From Pseudoxanthomonas japonensis (GTDB lineage Bacteria > Pseudomonadota > Gammaproteobacteria > Xanthomonadales > Xanthomonadaceae): DNA of 64,000 bases. Positions 1 through 9,322 of the stretch are shown in pieces. The position numbers and the translations under genes were made by a program. Each line of letters starts with the position of its first letter. Position 1 is the stretch's first letter. The stretch covers positions 1 through 64,000 of the forward strand of contig NZ_PDWW01000021.1 in NCBI RefSeq assembly GCF_010093445.1, written 5' to 3'. Under the pieces are notes generated by a model. That model made no database searches. It saw only the letters and a list, made by a program, of their open reading frames with translations, and was not told where the DNA came from.

Positions 1-2515
1 TCTGCTGGGTCACTTCGTCCATCTGGGTGATGGTCTGGTTGACCTGCTCGATGCCGGCGGACTGTTCCTGCGAGGCGGCGGAGATCTCGGCCATGATGTC
101 GGTCACGCGCTGCACGCTGGCCACGATTTCGGCCATGGTCGCACCAGCCTGGTTCACCAGCGCGGAGCCATCGGACACCTTCTCCACCGACGTCTCGATC
201 AGGCCCTTGATCTCCTTGGCGGCGTTGGCCGAGCGCTGGGCCAGCGTGCGCACTTCCGAGGCGACCACGGCGAAGCCGCGACCCTGCTCGCCGGCACGCG
301 CGGCTTCCACCGCGGCGTTGAGCGCCAGGATATTGGTCTGGAAAGCGATGCCGTCGATGACCGAGATGATCTCGGCGATCTTCTTCGACGACTGTTCGAT
401 GTCGGTCATCGTGGTGACGACCTTGCCGACGACATCACCGCCCTGCGAGGCGACCGAGGCCGCGCCGATGGCGAGCTGGTTGGCTTGGCGTGCCGATTCG
501 GCGTTCTGGCGCACGGTGGAGGTCAGTTCCTCCATCGAGGCGGCGGTCTCTTCCAGGTTGGCGGCCTGCTGCTCGGTGCGGCGCGAGAGGTCGTTGTTGC
601 CGGAGGCGATCTCGCCGGCGGCGGTGTTGATGGAACCGGAGGCGTCCTGGATGCGGCCGACGATGTCGGTCAGCTGTGCAACGGTGGCGTTGGCATCGTC
701 GCGCATGGTCGCGAACACGCCATGGAAGTCGCCTTCCATCCGCGCGGTCAGGTCGCCCTTGGACAGCGACTGCAGCACGCCGGAGACGGCCTCGACGCTG
801 CCGGCGATCGCGGACAGCAGGCCGTTGACCTGCTGCGACAGCATCAGCAGGAAGCCCTGCTTGCCGGTCTCGGCGATGCGTCCGCTCAGGTCGCCCTGTG
901 CGGCGGCCTGCACGATGCGGGTGACTTCCTGTTCGACCATGACCTCATGGGTACGGTCCGCCCACTCGACCACGTAGCCGATGCGCTGGCCGTCGCCATC
1001 GGTCACCGGGTTGATGATCAGCTGCATGATGCGGCCGCCGACGGTGATCTGGGCGCGATGGGTGCCCTGCAGCTGCGCCAGCATGCGCGCCTGATGCTCG
1101 GGCTTCCCGTGGAAGATGTCGATGCTGCTGCCGACCACGGTACGCACGTCGAACGCGGGCAGGTCGCGACGCAGGTCCTGTTCGACATCGGCCAGCATCT
1201 TCATCAGCGGGCGGTTGGCGTACACGATGGTGCGGTCGGCGTCGGCGATCATGACGTTGGTGGTCACGTCCTCCAGCGCGGTACGGATGCGCAGGCTTTC
1301 CTTCGCCACCACGGCGTCGCGCTCGATCCGTTCGCGCAGGTTGGCCTGCATGCTGCGCATGGCCTTCATCAGCGTGCCGATCTCGTCGTCGCCGCTGGCA
1401 TCGATGTCGCTGTCCAGCTTGCCGCGCGCGATGTCGTCGGCGACGCGCACCGCACCGGCCAGCGGCTTCGCGACCTGGCGGCGCAACAGCCAGAACACCG
1501 CGCCGCAGAGCAGGGCGGCGCCCAGCGCGCCAACCGCGATCACCGTCCACAGCACGGCACGGGCTTCCCGCATCAGCACGGCGCGCGGCACCACCACGCC
1601 GAGTGCGAAGCGCTCCTGCGCGTCGCCGATCTGCAGCGGCACGTAGGCTTCCATCACCGCTTCACCGCCTGCGTTGGTTGATTCGCGGAACACCGGCTCG
1701 CCGGCGGCGATCTGCTTCATCACCTCCGCGGCCTGTGCGCCGGCGAACGGCTTGCCGACCGAGGCGGCATCCTGGTCGGCGATGACCACGCCGGCCGGCG
1801 TCAGCAACCGCACGAAGCCCGCGTCCATCGGCGTGAGCTTGGCGATGCGCGCCTGCAGCGACTGCAGGGCGAAATCGACGGTCATGACGCCGACGTACTT
1901 GCCTTCGTCCAGCACGGGCGTGGACAGGGTCGTCATCAGCACGTCCTTGCCCGCGATCTTGTAGACATAAGGTTCGGCGACGACCTGGCGCTTCAGTTCG
2001 CGCGGCCGCAGGTACCAGTCGCCGGCACCGGGGACTTCGTAGTCGCGCAGGGCCTCTTCCAGCGGTGCGCCGTCGCTCCATGCCCAGTAGCTCATGAAGC
2101 GGCCGGTGTCGTCGTGGCCGGGAGCGGAGACGTAGTCCGCGTCCTTGCCGTCGAAGGCGTCGGGCTCCCACAACGTGCCCACGCCCACCCATTCCGGGTG
2201 GGCTTCCAGCTGGCGTTTGAAGATGGCGCTGGCGGCGGCGCGGCTGATGCCGTCGCCGCTGCGCTGTGCAAGCAGTGCGCCCGCGAGTGCGGCATTGGTG
2301 TCGAACGCGCCGGTCAGCTCGCCCGAGATGCGCTGCGCCTCCAGATTCGCCAAGCCCTCCATCGTGGTGCGCGCACCGGCGAGCAGCGACTGGCTGCTGC
2401 GGAGGTAGCTGGCGGCCGCGGCGACGCCGAAGGCGAGCAGGGCGACGATGGCGGTGCCGTACATCACACGCGTGGCGATGCTGCGGGAGGAGAAGCGCGT
2501 GGAAGCAGATGACAT
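1..2515 (-). CDS. Methyl-accepting chemotaxis protein (MCP 1), 3' end outside the window
   Basis: Transmembrane chemoreceptor that passes a periplasmic signal to a CheA/CheW array. The frame is open from an ATG at 2515 to the window edge, giving 838 codons; the last part of the protein lies outside. In order: an N-terminal membrane helix, a dCache-like sensor of about 280 residues ([10 protein letters not shown]..., [10 protein letters not shown]..., [10 protein letters not shown]), a second helix, a HAMP (RQVAKPLAG...DDEIGTLM), a PAS-like module ([16 protein letters not shown]), then the cytoplasmic signalling coiled coil with the hairpin tip ([21 protein letters not shown]). It differs from the other three MCPs in having PAS instead of a HAMP-like array. 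A sigma-28 site lies about 90 bases upstream. Its signalling region is almost the same DNA as 28441 onward. Ligand unknown. Confidence 0.95.
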   Translation of the reverse strand, partial: MSSASTRFSSRSIATRVMYGTAIVALLAFGVAAAASYLRSSQSLLAGARTTMEGLANLEAQRISGELTGAFDTNAALAGALLAQRSGDGISRAAASAIFKRQLEAHPEWVGVGTLWEPDAFDGKDADYVSAPGHDDTGRFMSYWAWSDGAPLEEALRDYEVPGAGDWYLRPRELKRQVVAEPYVYKIAGKDVLMTTLSTPVLDEGKYVGVMTVDFALQSLQARIAKLTPMDAGFVRLLTPAGVVIADQDAASVGKPFAGAQAAEVMKQIAAGEPVFRESTNAGGEAVMEAYVPLQIGDAQERFALGVVVPRAVLMREARAVLWTVIAVGALGAALLCGAVFWLLRRQVAKPLAGAVRVADDIARGKLDSDIDASGDDEIGTLMKAMRSMQANLRERIERDAVVAKESLRIRTALEDVTTNVMIADADRTIVYANRPLMKMLADVEQDLRRDLPAFDVRTVVGSSIDIFHGKPEHQARMLAQLQGTHRAQITVGGRIMQLIINPVTDGDGQRIGYVVEWADRTHEVMVEQEVTRIVQAAAQGDLSGRIAETGKQGFLLMLSQQVNGLLSAIAGSVEAVSGVLQSLSKGDLTARMEGDFHGVFATMRDDANATVAQLTDIVGRIQDASGSINTAAGEIASGNNDLSRRTEQQAANLEETAASMEELTSTVRQNAESARQANQLAIGAASVASQGGDVVGKVVTTMTDIEQSSKKIAEIISVIDGIAFQTNILALNAAVEAARAGEQGRGFAVVASEVRTLAQRSANAAKEIKGLIETSVEKVSDGSALVNQAGATMAEIVASVQRVTDIMAEISAASQEQSAGIEQVNQTITQMDEVTQQ

Positions 2516-2602
2516 GGAGACCTCGTTGACAGGTGTGGCGTCGCAACGCCCGCGATCCGGGGTGGGTGGAACCGGTCCGGTATCGCGGCCGTGGTACGAC
2601 TC

Positions 2603-2629
2603 CTATCGGCGGCACTGCGGCTTCATTGA
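2603..2629 (-). promoter_or_regulatory. Putative sigma-28 (FliA) promoter of MCP 1
   Basis: Read on the minus strand: TCAA, 15 bases, GCCGATAG. The FliA consensus is TAAA-N15-GCCGATAA. The implied transcript start lies about 80 bases before the MCP start codon at 2515. The same spacing and -10 core recur at six other chemotaxis or motility genes in the window. Confidence 0.75.
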
Positions 2630-2679
2630 GTCCGTGCCGGCCCGTACCCGACGAGTGGTGCGGGAAACAGCGATGCCGG

Positions 2680-3459
2680 TCACGCGGCGCCGCGTTCGCG
2701 GGCGCTGCGCTGGCGCTCCAGGCGGAAGATGTAGCGCTGGATCAGCGCGTCGCCACCGCGCGGCATGTCGGTGAACTGGCAGCCGGCACGCCAGCTTTCG
2801 CTGCCGTTCTGGTTGAGCTGGCGGTGCAGGCTCTTGACCATCAGGCGCACGCTCAGCGGGCCGCTGTCGGGCAGGTGAAGCTGGCAGCCGGTGAATTCCT
2901 TGTAGGGCTGCAGCGTCGGTTCCTCGGCCTGCACGGCCAGGGCGATGCCGCCGCCGCTGATGTCCAGCACGCGGTAGGTGCGGTAGGTCGTCTCGCCGTC
3001 GGGATGGCGGGTGGGAATCTCGCAGTCCATCGGCTGGGTGACCGGCACCTGTAGACGGTAGAACTCGCGCCGCTGCAGGCGCAGGACGCTTTCCGGCAAC
3101 GGCGCGCGGAAGGCGACCTGGCCGTCCTTCTGCACGCGTTGAAGGTCGTACAGCTTGAACTGCACGTGGATGCGTTCCAGCCGCGACACGCAGGTGACGT
3201 GGCTGGCTTCCTCGATGCTGCGGTTGATCGTCTCCGCGGCGCTGCCGTCGATCAGCACGCCGTCCTCATCCTCCAGCACCTCGATGACGGACGTCGGAAA
3301 GGTATGGTTGCGCGGCATGGCGCACCCGCTGACCAGCGCCCGCTTGTCGATCAGCGACTGCAGGATCTGGCGGATCGCGTACTCGCCGTGCACCAGGTAC
3401 TTTTCTTCGTCGTCGTACCCGACGGGATCGGCCAGGGGGGCGTCGCTGGACTCGGTCAT
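2680..3459 (-). CDS. ycgR: Flagellar brake protein YcgR (c-di-GMP-binding PilZ protein)
   Basis: Cytoplasmic c-di-GMP receptor. In the YcgR family, ligand binding lets the protein engage the flagellar motor and slow swimming. 259 residues, normal for the family. Residues ~15-125 form the YcgR N-terminal domain. The C-terminal PilZ domain has both ligand motifs: RxxxR (R131-R135 in RREFYR) and DxSxxG (D166-G171 in DISGGG). I chose the ATG at 3459 over an in-frame start at 3678: the extra 73 residues are low-complexity, and a strong sigma-28 promoter (3500-3526) lies inside that stretch. It stands alone between an MCP and a secreted protease, with a FliA promoter that places it in the late flagellar class. 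Confidence 0.93.
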   Translation of the reverse strand: MTESSDAPLADPVGYDDEEKYLVHGEYAIRQILQSLIDKRALVSGCAMPRNHTFPTSVIEVLEDEDGVLIDGSAAETINRSIEEASHVTCVSRLERIHVQFKLYDLQRVQKDGQVAFRAPLPESVLRLQRREFYRLQVPVTQPMDCEIPTRHPDGETTYRTYRVLDISGGGIALAVQAEEPTLQPYKEFTGCQLHLPDSGPLSVRLMVKSLHRQLNQNGSESWRAGCQFTDMPRGGDALIQRYIFRLERQRSARERGAA

Positions 3460-3499
3460 GCGGAGCGGAAACGTCAGGTCAGGGAAGGCGTCACAGGCT

Positions 3500-3526
3500 G
3501 TATCGGCGGGTGTCACAAACTCTTTA
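3500..3526 (-). promoter_or_regulatory. Putative sigma-28 (FliA) promoter of ycgR
   Basis: Minus strand: TAAA, 15 bases, GCCGATAC. It matches the enterobacterial FliA consensus at all four -35 bases and seven of eight -10 bases. It lies 41 bases upstream of the ycgR ATG at 3459, which supports that start. Confidence 0.8.
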
Positions 3527-3910
3527 ACCGGCGCATTCGCCGATGCGGGTGTCCTGGCATGAAGCCGACTGCCTGCAGGTACATGCGTGTAGCAGACGGA
3601 CGGCGCCCTCGAATCACATTTGTCCAACACATGCCGGCGCACGCTGCCCGTCACATCCCGGGAGCGCGTGGCCAGCATGGCGGCGACTCCCGGACGCGCG
3701 AGGGACCGCGCTGCTGGCGGACGCGGGCATGCGTGGCATGCACCGCCGCCGACATCCTCGATCCCTTACGCCGCCATGGGGCGTGCGCCGGGCTGCGCCC
3801 GCGATATGAGCGGCGCGACGGGAACCGCCGACCGGAATGCCTGACGCGGTCCGCGCCCACCGACGTTGCCGTGTTGCTCGGGCTGTCGTGGCACAGGGAA
3901 GGAGAGCGCC
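3527..3910. other. Gene-free spacer between ycgR and the secreted protease
   Basis: About 380 bases with only short overlapping frames of arginine- and alanine-rich composition on both strands, typical of chance frames in GC-rich DNA. I see no tRNA, repeat or clear terminator. It must hold the promoter of the protease gene that starts at 3911, but I cannot pick out a convincing -35/-10 pair. Confidence 0.5.
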
Positions 3911-5452
3911 ATGTATGGGAATGCGAACGTGCGCCGCGGCGGGCCGCTGCGGCGCCATGTCGTCTGGCTGGCATGGGCCTGCGCGGCAGCGTTGCCGACG
4001 GCATGGGCGGGCGAGATCGAGCAGGGCGTCCTGCTGCTGCGCTGGGGCGATGCGCGGCCTGCCGCGCCTGGGCAAGCCGGGCATCCCCCGCGCTTCACGG
4101 CGTGGCTGGACGCAGGGCCGGGTGCACACCGCCGGCTCGATGTCGCCCAGGCCACGCGCGCGGCAGGCGACCTCTATGCGCTGGCCAACCGCCGTGTGGC
4201 GGTGTCGCACGCCGCCGCCGGCAAGCGTGGGTCACGTCCGGTCATCGACGCCATCGTGCCTGTGGATCACGAGGCGCAACGGGCTCAGGTCGAGGGTGAC
4301 GACGGCCGCCCGCGGCTGGCGGCACCCGTTCACGGCAGCACGCGCTGGATCACGCTGATGTGCCGGTTCGCCGATATGCCGGCCGAACCGAAGTCGCGCG
4401 ATTTCTTCCAGTCCCAGTACGGCGATGCGCCAGGTCAGCTGGGCCACTACTGGTCGCAGGTGTCGCAGGGCGCCATCGACCTGGCCGGCAGCCAGGCCTA
4501 TGGCTGGTATGCGCTCCCGCGCCAGCGCAGCACCTACACGGGTGCGCAGGCCGATCTGTCGCTGCTGTTCGCCGATTGCGTCGCGGCCGCGGACGGGGAG
4601 GTCGACTTCACCGGCGCCATGGGCGTCAACCTGATGTTCAACGAGGAACTGGATGGCTATGCCTGGGGTGGCGGCGCATGCGCGAGTTTCGATGGCGCCT
4701 ACGGCTGTCTGCGTGCCACCTGGAATCCGCCCTGGGCGTTCTTGAACCTGGCTGCGCTGGCCCATGAAATGGGGCATGGCTACGGCCTGCCGCATTCGGA
4801 CAACAGCGACGGCGACGCCGACACCTACGACAATCCTTGGGACCTGATGAGCGATGCGTGGCGCCATGCCGGCAGCGATCCGGTGTACGGGCTGCTGCCC
4901 AAATACATCAACGCGTACCAGCGGGAGCGGTTGGGATGGGTGGCGCAGGCCGGCCGGCTCACCGTGCAGGCGGAGGACATCGGCACGCATGACGTCATGC
5001 TGGATGTCGTCGATGCACCCGTCGGTTCCGGCGTGCAGTTGCTGGTGCTGGCGTTGCCGACGCAACCCGATCCGTTCGCGACGGTCGTCTACATCGTGGA
5101 GGCGCGTCGGCGTACCACGCCCTACGAGTCGAACCTCGCCGGCGATGCGGTCATCATCCATGCGTTGCGTGCGTACGGAACCACCCAGAGCCTGGACAGC
5201 GATGTGCCGCCGGCGACGTATTCCGCCAACGAGGGCTCGATGCTCAGGCCGGGCGAACGCTTCCGCCTGCCGCAGGGCCAGCACCAGGTCGACGTGATCG
5301 CGGCAACGGCCACGGGCTTCCTGGTGCGCGTGGGGCCGGTGGCGCGCGTGATGAGTTCGCCGTTGCCGGCGCTGGTGCGCGCGGAAAGCGGCGCAGCCGT
5401 ACCGTCTCCATCGCGTCCGCTGCGGCATCCGCACGTGAATCGACACCGCTGA
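3911..5452 (+). CDS. Secreted zinc metalloprotease, M6-like/metzincin-type
   Basis: Predicted exported zinc endopeptidase of 513 residues. A signal peptide covers residues ~1-33 (hydrophobic WLAWACAAALPTAWAG). The zinc site is HExxHxxGxxH at H285, E286, H289, G292 and H295. A conserved DLMSD follows about 25 residues later and could be the Met-turn. The upstream half (QYGDAPGQLGHYWSQVSQG, YTGAQADLSLLF) resembles M6/immune-inhibitor-A-like peptidases; this assignment is by motif only. The C-terminal ~150 residues look like a beta-rich accessory domain. The start at 3911 follows GGAGAG and begins just before the signal peptide; an in-frame ATG at 3866 would add 15 polar residues. It converges on the CPBP gene. 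Substrate unknown; a toxin-like or nutritional role are both possible. Confidence 0.75.
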   Translation: MYGNANVRRGGPLRRHVVWLAWACAAALPTAWAGEIEQGVLLLRWGDARPAAPGQAGHPPRFTAWLDAGPGAHRRLDVAQATRAAGDLYALANRRVAVSHAAAGKRGSRPVIDAIVPVDHEAQRAQVEGDDGRPRLAAPVHGSTRWITLMCRFADMPAEPKSRDFFQSQYGDAPGQLGHYWSQVSQGAIDLAGSQAYGWYALPRQRSTYTGAQADLSLLFADCVAAADGEVDFTGAMGVNLMFNEELDGYAWGGGACASFDGAYGCLRATWNPPWAFLNLAALAHEMGHGYGLPHSDNSDGDADTYDNPWDLMSDAWRHAGSDPVYGLLPKYINAYQRERLGWVAQAGRLTVQAEDIGTHDVMLDVVDAPVGSGVQLLVLALPTQPDPFATVVYIVEARRRTTPYESNLAGDAVIIHALRAYGTTQSLDSDVPPATYSANEGSMLRPGERFRLPQGQHQVDVIAATATGFLVRVGPVARVMSSPLPALVRAESGAAVPSPSRPLRHPHVNRHR

Positions 5453-5499
5453 AAGCCCGCTCCGTTCCTGTCCGTGTCGTTGAGCGCGAGGCAAACGAC

Positions 5500-6243
5500 T
5501 CAGTGCGGCAGCGAACCCAGCATCAGGCTGATGCCGAACAGGGTCCAGTCGTTGAGTACATGCGCTCCGGTGGAGACCCACAGGTTGCGCGAGAACAGAT
5601 AGGCCAGACTCAGCACCAGCCGGGCGCTGCCGATGATCGCCAGGCACTGCACCAGGTCCCACTGGTAGGTGGGCAGGTGCGCCAGCGCGAACGGGATGGC
5701 CGACAGCAGCCACGCCAGCACCACGGCAGTGCGTTTCCGCAGCTTCATCCGGGTGTGCAGCCACCACAGCAGGGCGAGCAAGGGCAGGATGGTGAGCAGT
5801 TCCTCGCCCAGCAGCTGCGGCACCATCGCCGCGAAGGCCATGACACGGGTGGCGGTATCCGCTTCAGCGATCGACTTGAACGCGGGATTGGCCGACCCAT
5901 GGTCCAGGCCGTTCATCAGCAGCCCGATCAGCAGCGTGATCACCAGGTTCAATGCGGCGATGCCGACCATCAGCAACAGGTCGCGCCCCCGCAGCCGATG
6001 GAACAGCGCGGTCCAGTGTCGTCCTGCCACCACCGCCATTGCGGCCAGGGGCACCGTGCAGAACAGCAACGCCGGGATCCACATGCCCCACGCGGGCGCA
6101 GGGCGCGTCCACGGGGCGACCAGCAGCCAGAACGCCAACGCCACGCCGGCCAGCACCAGGAGCCACTGCGGTCCGGACAGTCCGATCGGCCGGTTGTCGT
6201 AGAAGGGGAAGTCGGGACGATCCTGCGAACCGGTCGGGGGCAT
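5500..6243 (-). CDS. CPBP-family intramembrane metalloprotease (CAAX protease-like)
   Basis: Polytopic inner-membrane protein of 247 residues with about seven hydrophobic helices. The three CPBP motifs appear in order: a glutamate pair (LLGEELLTILPLLALL), an FxxAH element (IPFALAHLPTYQWDLVQ) and a late histidine/asparagine element (STGAHVLNDW). The first motif lacks the arginine of the classical EExxxR form. Family members are CAAX-type prenyl proteases, bacteriocin-immunity proteins or of unknown role; no bacteriocin gene is visible nearby. I chose the ATG at 6243 rather than 6321, because the extra 26 residues are cysteine- and arginine-rich and unlike the family. Divergent from the L,D-transpeptidase gene, with 96 bases between starts. 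Confidence 0.8.
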   Translation of the reverse strand: MPPTGSQDRPDFPFYDNRPIGLSGPQWLLVLAGVALAFWLLVAPWTRPAPAWGMWIPALLFCTVPLAAMAVVAGRHWTALFHRLRGRDLLLMVGIAALNLVITLLIGLLMNGLDHGSANPAFKSIAEADTATRVMAFAAMVPQLLGEELLTILPLLALLWWLHTRMKLRKRTAVVLAWLLSAIPFALAHLPTYQWDLVQCLAIIGSARLVLSLAYLFSRNLWVSTGAHVLNDWTLFGISLMLGSLPH

Positions 6244-6339
6244 GGACGACTCCGGGGACGAACGGCGGCATTTAAGCACGCGGCCGTGCAATATGTGACA
6301 CGATCCTGGTGCTCGTGCCATCCCGACAAGGACACCGCG

Positions 6340-7353
6340 ATGATCCGGACCACACGGTTCGCATGGCTGCTACTGGCGCTGTTTTCCTTCGCTGCGCAGG
6401 CCGCGCCTTTCTGGGGTGCGAAGACCTCCAGCCCCGCCGGTACGCCGCCGGCCGGGCTCAAGCCCGGCGAATGGGTGTGGGGTGGTGATGCGAAGGACAT
6501 GGGGCCGATGGCGGTGGTGGTCAGCCTGACCGAGCAGCGCGCCTACGTGTACCGCAATGGCCTGCTGATCGCGGTGTCGACCGTCAGCACCGGCAAGCCC
6601 GGGCACGAAACGCCGACGGGGGTGTTCACCATCCTGCAGAAGGACAAGGACCACCACTCGAGCAAGTACAACGATGCCCCCATGCCCTATCAGGAGCGCC
6701 TGACCTGGGATGGCGTGGCGCTGCATGCCGGCGGCTTGCCTGGCTATCCCGAGTCGCACGGCTGCGTGCACTTGCCCACCGAGTTCGCGCGACTGTTGTT
6801 CGACGCCACCACCATGGGCATGGTGGTGGTGATCGCGAAGGAGGGCATGGCCCCTGAAGATCTTGTGCATCCGCCTGTCGCCAGCCCCATCGATCCCAGG
6901 ACCGGGGCCGAGGATGCTGCCCCGCTACTGGGCGCGGCCGAGTCCTTCCGCTGGGAGCCGCAGAAATCGACGACCGGTCCACTGTCGATGGTGATGAGTA
7001 CGGCGGACCGGCGCCTGTTCGTCTTCCGGAATGGCATCGAGATCGGACGGGCGCGCGTGGATTTCCGGGATGGTCCGGCGCCGCAAGGAACACATGCATA
7101 CCTGGTCTCGGCCGCCACGCCCGGGCAGCCGCCCGCGTGGCGCCGGATCGGCATTCCCGGCCGCGAAGACGAGGCTGGACAGGATGTCGCCGCACGGGAT
7201 GTGGCACGGGTCGTCGTGCCGCCTGCATTCACTGCAGCGGTTTCACCGCTGCTCCGGCCAGGCGTGGTGCTGCTGCAGACCGACCTGCACGTGTTGCCCG
7301 ACACCACGGGACCCGCGCTTCAGGTGCTCAATGCGGATGTTCCCGCCCTGTAG
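6340..7353 (+). CDS. L,D-transpeptidase-like (YkuD) envelope protein with a second degenerate domain
   Basis: Exported protein of 337 residues with a signal peptide (FAWLLLALFSFAAQAAPF). Residues ~45-175 form a YkuD domain with the catalytic signature H-x8-SHGCxxL (HAGG...ESHGCVHLP), as in enzymes that make 3-3 peptidoglycan cross-links or attach proteins to murein. Residues ~215-320 look like a second copy of the fold: MSTADRRLFVFRNGIEIGRARV parallels VSLTEQRAYVYRNGLLIAVSTV in domain one. The second copy has no SHGC motif, so it is presumably non-catalytic. The start at 6340 immediately precedes the signal peptide. No operon partner. The role as a transpeptidase, carboxypeptidase or binding protein is not resolved. 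Confidence 0.85.
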   Translation: MIRTTRFAWLLLALFSFAAQAAPFWGAKTSSPAGTPPAGLKPGEWVWGGDAKDMGPMAVVVSLTEQRAYVYRNGLLIAVSTVSTGKPGHETPTGVFTILQKDKDHHSSKYNDAPMPYQERLTWDGVALHAGGLPGYPESHGCVHLPTEFARLLFDATTMGMVVVIAKEGMAPEDLVHPPVASPIDPRTGAEDAAPLLGAAESFRWEPQKSTTGPLSMVMSTADRRLFVFRNGIEIGRARVDFRDGPAPQGTHAYLVSAATPGQPPAWRRIGIPGREDEAGQDVAARDVARVVVPPAFTAAVSPLLRPGVVLLQTDLHVLPDTTGPALQVLNADVPAL

Positions 7354-7563
7354 CTGCGTGATCGGAGGGCATTCTTCACGCCATCTTGGTGACGAGGAGG
7401 GGATGCTCCGCGCGCGACCATCACACGCTCCGCCCCGCAGTGCGCCGGGACGTGGCGTGAACCGCAGCAGACAGAAGTCCACCGCGGGCAGGGAATGCAC
7501 CGCACATCCGATCGTCGATCCAACCCGCTACAGCCGTCGTCGAAACCCACCAGGAGAGTCAAC

Positions 7564-8325
7564 ATGCGTCTTGCCCGCCGTGGTTCCGCCTGCCTTGTCA
7601 CACTGTTCGCCGCCTCCTTCGCCGCGTCCGCGCAGACGCCGCCCGATGTGGAGGATCTCGTCGGTGCGCGCGGGGCAGGGGGCGAAACCCAGCTGCAGTC
7701 GCGCGGCTACGAGCAGCGCGATTCCAACACCGTGCGCGACCAGCGCTTCACCTTCTGGTGGAACGCGAAGCGGAACCAGTGCATCTCCGTGTCCACCATG
7801 GACGGCCGCTACGCCTCGATCCAGTCCGTGCCGGCGGAAAACTGCGGTGCATCGGGGAGTGGAACGGGTGGCGCATCGCCGCGCCCATATCCTTCAAGCG
7901 AGCGCGATCCCAATTCGCTCGTGCTGGTCTGCTACGGCGCCGGTACCCGACCGACGGTGACCAGCGAGCCCAACTACAGCTGGGACGACAAGCGCAACAA
8001 GTGGCACGAAGCCGATACCGTGCGCGCCACTACCGAGGGCTTCAACAGCGACGTGCAGATCGAACTGTACGGCGACCACGGCCGCATCCATCTGGGTGCG
8101 CCGCTGATTCCGCCGATCAACTCGCATGGCGATCACGGCTGGTGGGACCTGGAGAACCTGCAGGTCGGTACGGACCGCATCACCGCCACCTATCGCCTCA
8201 ATGGCATGAACAAGCCGCGCCTGACCGTCGACCGCCGCTCCGGCCGCATCAACATCGAGGGCGGCACCACGTTCTCCGGCCAGTGCGACATCGGCAACTA
8301 CGGCGGTGGCCAGCGCCGGTTCTGA
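7564..8325 (+). CDS. Secreted protein of unknown function
   Basis: 253 residues. A signal peptide (ACLVTLFAASFAASAQTP) is followed by DVEDLVGARGAGGETQLQSRGYEQRD...FWWNAKRNQCI, a recurring ~60-residue module of exported proteobacterial proteins with no assigned function. After a Gly/Ser/Pro linker comes a ~120-residue beta-rich domain (YSWDDKRNKWHEADTV, HGDHGWWDLENLQVGTDRITATYRLNG) ending SGQCDIGNYGGGQRRF. The paired cysteines suggest a periplasmic or extracellular place. An AGGAGAG ribosome site sits just before the ATG at 7564. The gene stands alone and its 3' end runs into a decayed chemoreceptor fragment. I cannot assign a function. Confidence 0.8.
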   Translation: MRLARRGSACLVTLFAASFAASAQTPPDVEDLVGARGAGGETQLQSRGYEQRDSNTVRDQRFTFWWNAKRNQCISVSTMDGRYASIQSVPAENCGASGSGTGGASPRPYPSSERDPNSLVLVCYGAGTRPTVTSEPNYSWDDKRNKWHEADTVRATTEGFNSDVQIELYGDHGRIHLGAPLIPPINSHGDHGWWDLENLQVGTDRITATYRLNGMNKPRLTVDRRSGRINIEGGTTFSGQCDIGNYGGGQRRF

Positions 8326-8370
8326 CGACGGGGCGCGGCGCGGGAGCAACGGGCGCCGGCGTCCTGTGTG

Positions 8371-8500
8371 CGGTGGTGCGCTTGTTCGCGTGCAGCTTGA
8401 ACACCAAGACCGACGTGCTGGGCAGCTGCGCCTGTTCCTCCATCGCGCGCGGCAGCGGTGGCTTCCGCTCCACGCTGCCCGCGCTGCGCGCCTTCACCGA
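8371..8500 (-). pseudogene. Remnant of a chemoreceptor (MCP) C-terminus
   Basis: Read on the minus strand, this spacer encodes MEEQAQLPSTSVLVFKLHA followed by NKRT. The same region of MCP 3 reads [19 protein letters not shown] then DDRT. The DNA just upstream also aligns with the codons for [10 protein letters not shown], but with a two-base gain and a two-base loss that break the frame. Nothing recognisable as the rest of an MCP remains on either side. This is seen directly by comparison with the intact MCP genes; the original gene must have pointed the same way as the intact MCPs. Confidence 0.7.
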
Positions 8501-8599
8501 CTGCCTGCCGCATCGCGACCTTGGTGGCGAAAACGCATCGCTGTGGCCCGGTAGCCGCTGATCGATCGCCCGGCAGCCTGCGGCAGGTAGGTCAGCCCG

Positions 8600-9322
8600 T
8601 CAGGATTTCTTCCTGGCCGCCGCCTTCTTGCGCGGCGTCCTGGCCGTCGTGGCGACGGGTGGCGACAGCCTCGCCGCCGCCTTGCGCTGCTGCGCCGCGC
8701 TCTCTTCCCCATGCAGCGTCATCAGCGACTCCAACAGCTGCTCGTCCGAGCTGGAGCACACGCCGAGCAGCAGGACTTCGTCGCAGCCCTCCGCCGCGAT
8801 GTAGGCGTGCCCCATGTTCGAGTCGATGTAGACCGACTGGCCGGTCTCAAGCACGATCGGGTCGTAGAACTCCGTATGGACTTCCATGCGACCTTCGAGG
8901 ACGTGGATGTATTCCTCGCCGGAGTGGTGGACCAGCTCACCGAACTCCTCGATCGTCTTCGCGCGCACGCGGGTCAGTACCGGGATCATGCGCTTGCGGC
9001 GCAGTTCCGGGCACAGGTAGAAGTAGTCGTAGTTGGGCGTGGTGACGCGGATCGCGTCCTCGATCCGGCCGATGCTGCGGCGTGCGGTCACCGGCGGCTC
9101 CACGGCCTCCACGTCCTCGGCGAACAGTTCCGACATCCGCAACTGCAGGCGCTGCGCCAGTTGCAGCAGCTTGTCGTAGGTCAGCGTTAGGCGGTCGTGC
9201 TCGACCTTGGACAGTGTCGACAGCGGGATGCCGGCGTGCTCGCTCATCTGCTTGAGCGTCCATCCCTTGCGCGCGCGCAGGGAGCGCAGCAGGCCGCCGA
9301 TGGTGGGGTGTTGTGACGTCAT
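8600..9322 (-). CDS. XRE-cupin transcriptional regulator
   Basis: Cytoplasmic regulator of 240 residues. An N-terminal helix-turn-helix of the XRE type (residues ~8-62: LLRSLRARKGWTLKQMSEHAGIPLSTLSKVEHDRL) is joined to a C-terminal cupin (residues ~125-200: HHSGEEYIHVLEGRMEVH, DSNMGHAYIAAEGCDEVLLL) that in this family senses a small ligand. A lysine/arginine-rich tail (RTPRKKAAARKKS) is unusual and may add DNA affinity. It is divergent from the D-amino-acid locus; the 229-base gap holds a promoter with an inverted repeat that recurs ahead of the second unit, so this protein is the likely local regulator (inference). The ATG at 9322 starts the HTH domain. An upstream in-frame start at 9502 would read through that promoter. 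Confidence 0.88.
   Translation of the reverse strand: MTSQHPTIGGLLRSLRARKGWTLKQMSEHAGIPLSTLSKVEHDRLTLTYDKLLQLAQRLQLRMSELFAEDVEAVEPPVTARRSIGRIEDAIRVTTPNYDYFYLCPELRRKRMIPVLTRVRAKTIEEFGELVHHSGEEYIHVLEGRMEVHTEFYDPIVLETGQSVYIDSNMGHAYIAAEGCDEVLLLGVCSSSDEQLLESLMTLHGEESAAQQRKAAARLSPPVATTARTPRKKAAARKKS

Noticed and set aside
1-2515. Frameshift in MCP 1
   Set aside because: The frame from the ATG at 2515 and the frame of the signalling hairpin at base 19 agree (same position modulo 3), and no stop interrupts it; the gene only runs off the window.
5500-6243. Bacteriocin-immunity (Abi) role for the CPBP protein
   Set aside because: No bacteriocin or leader-peptide gene is seen within the flanking spacers; only the family assignment is kept.
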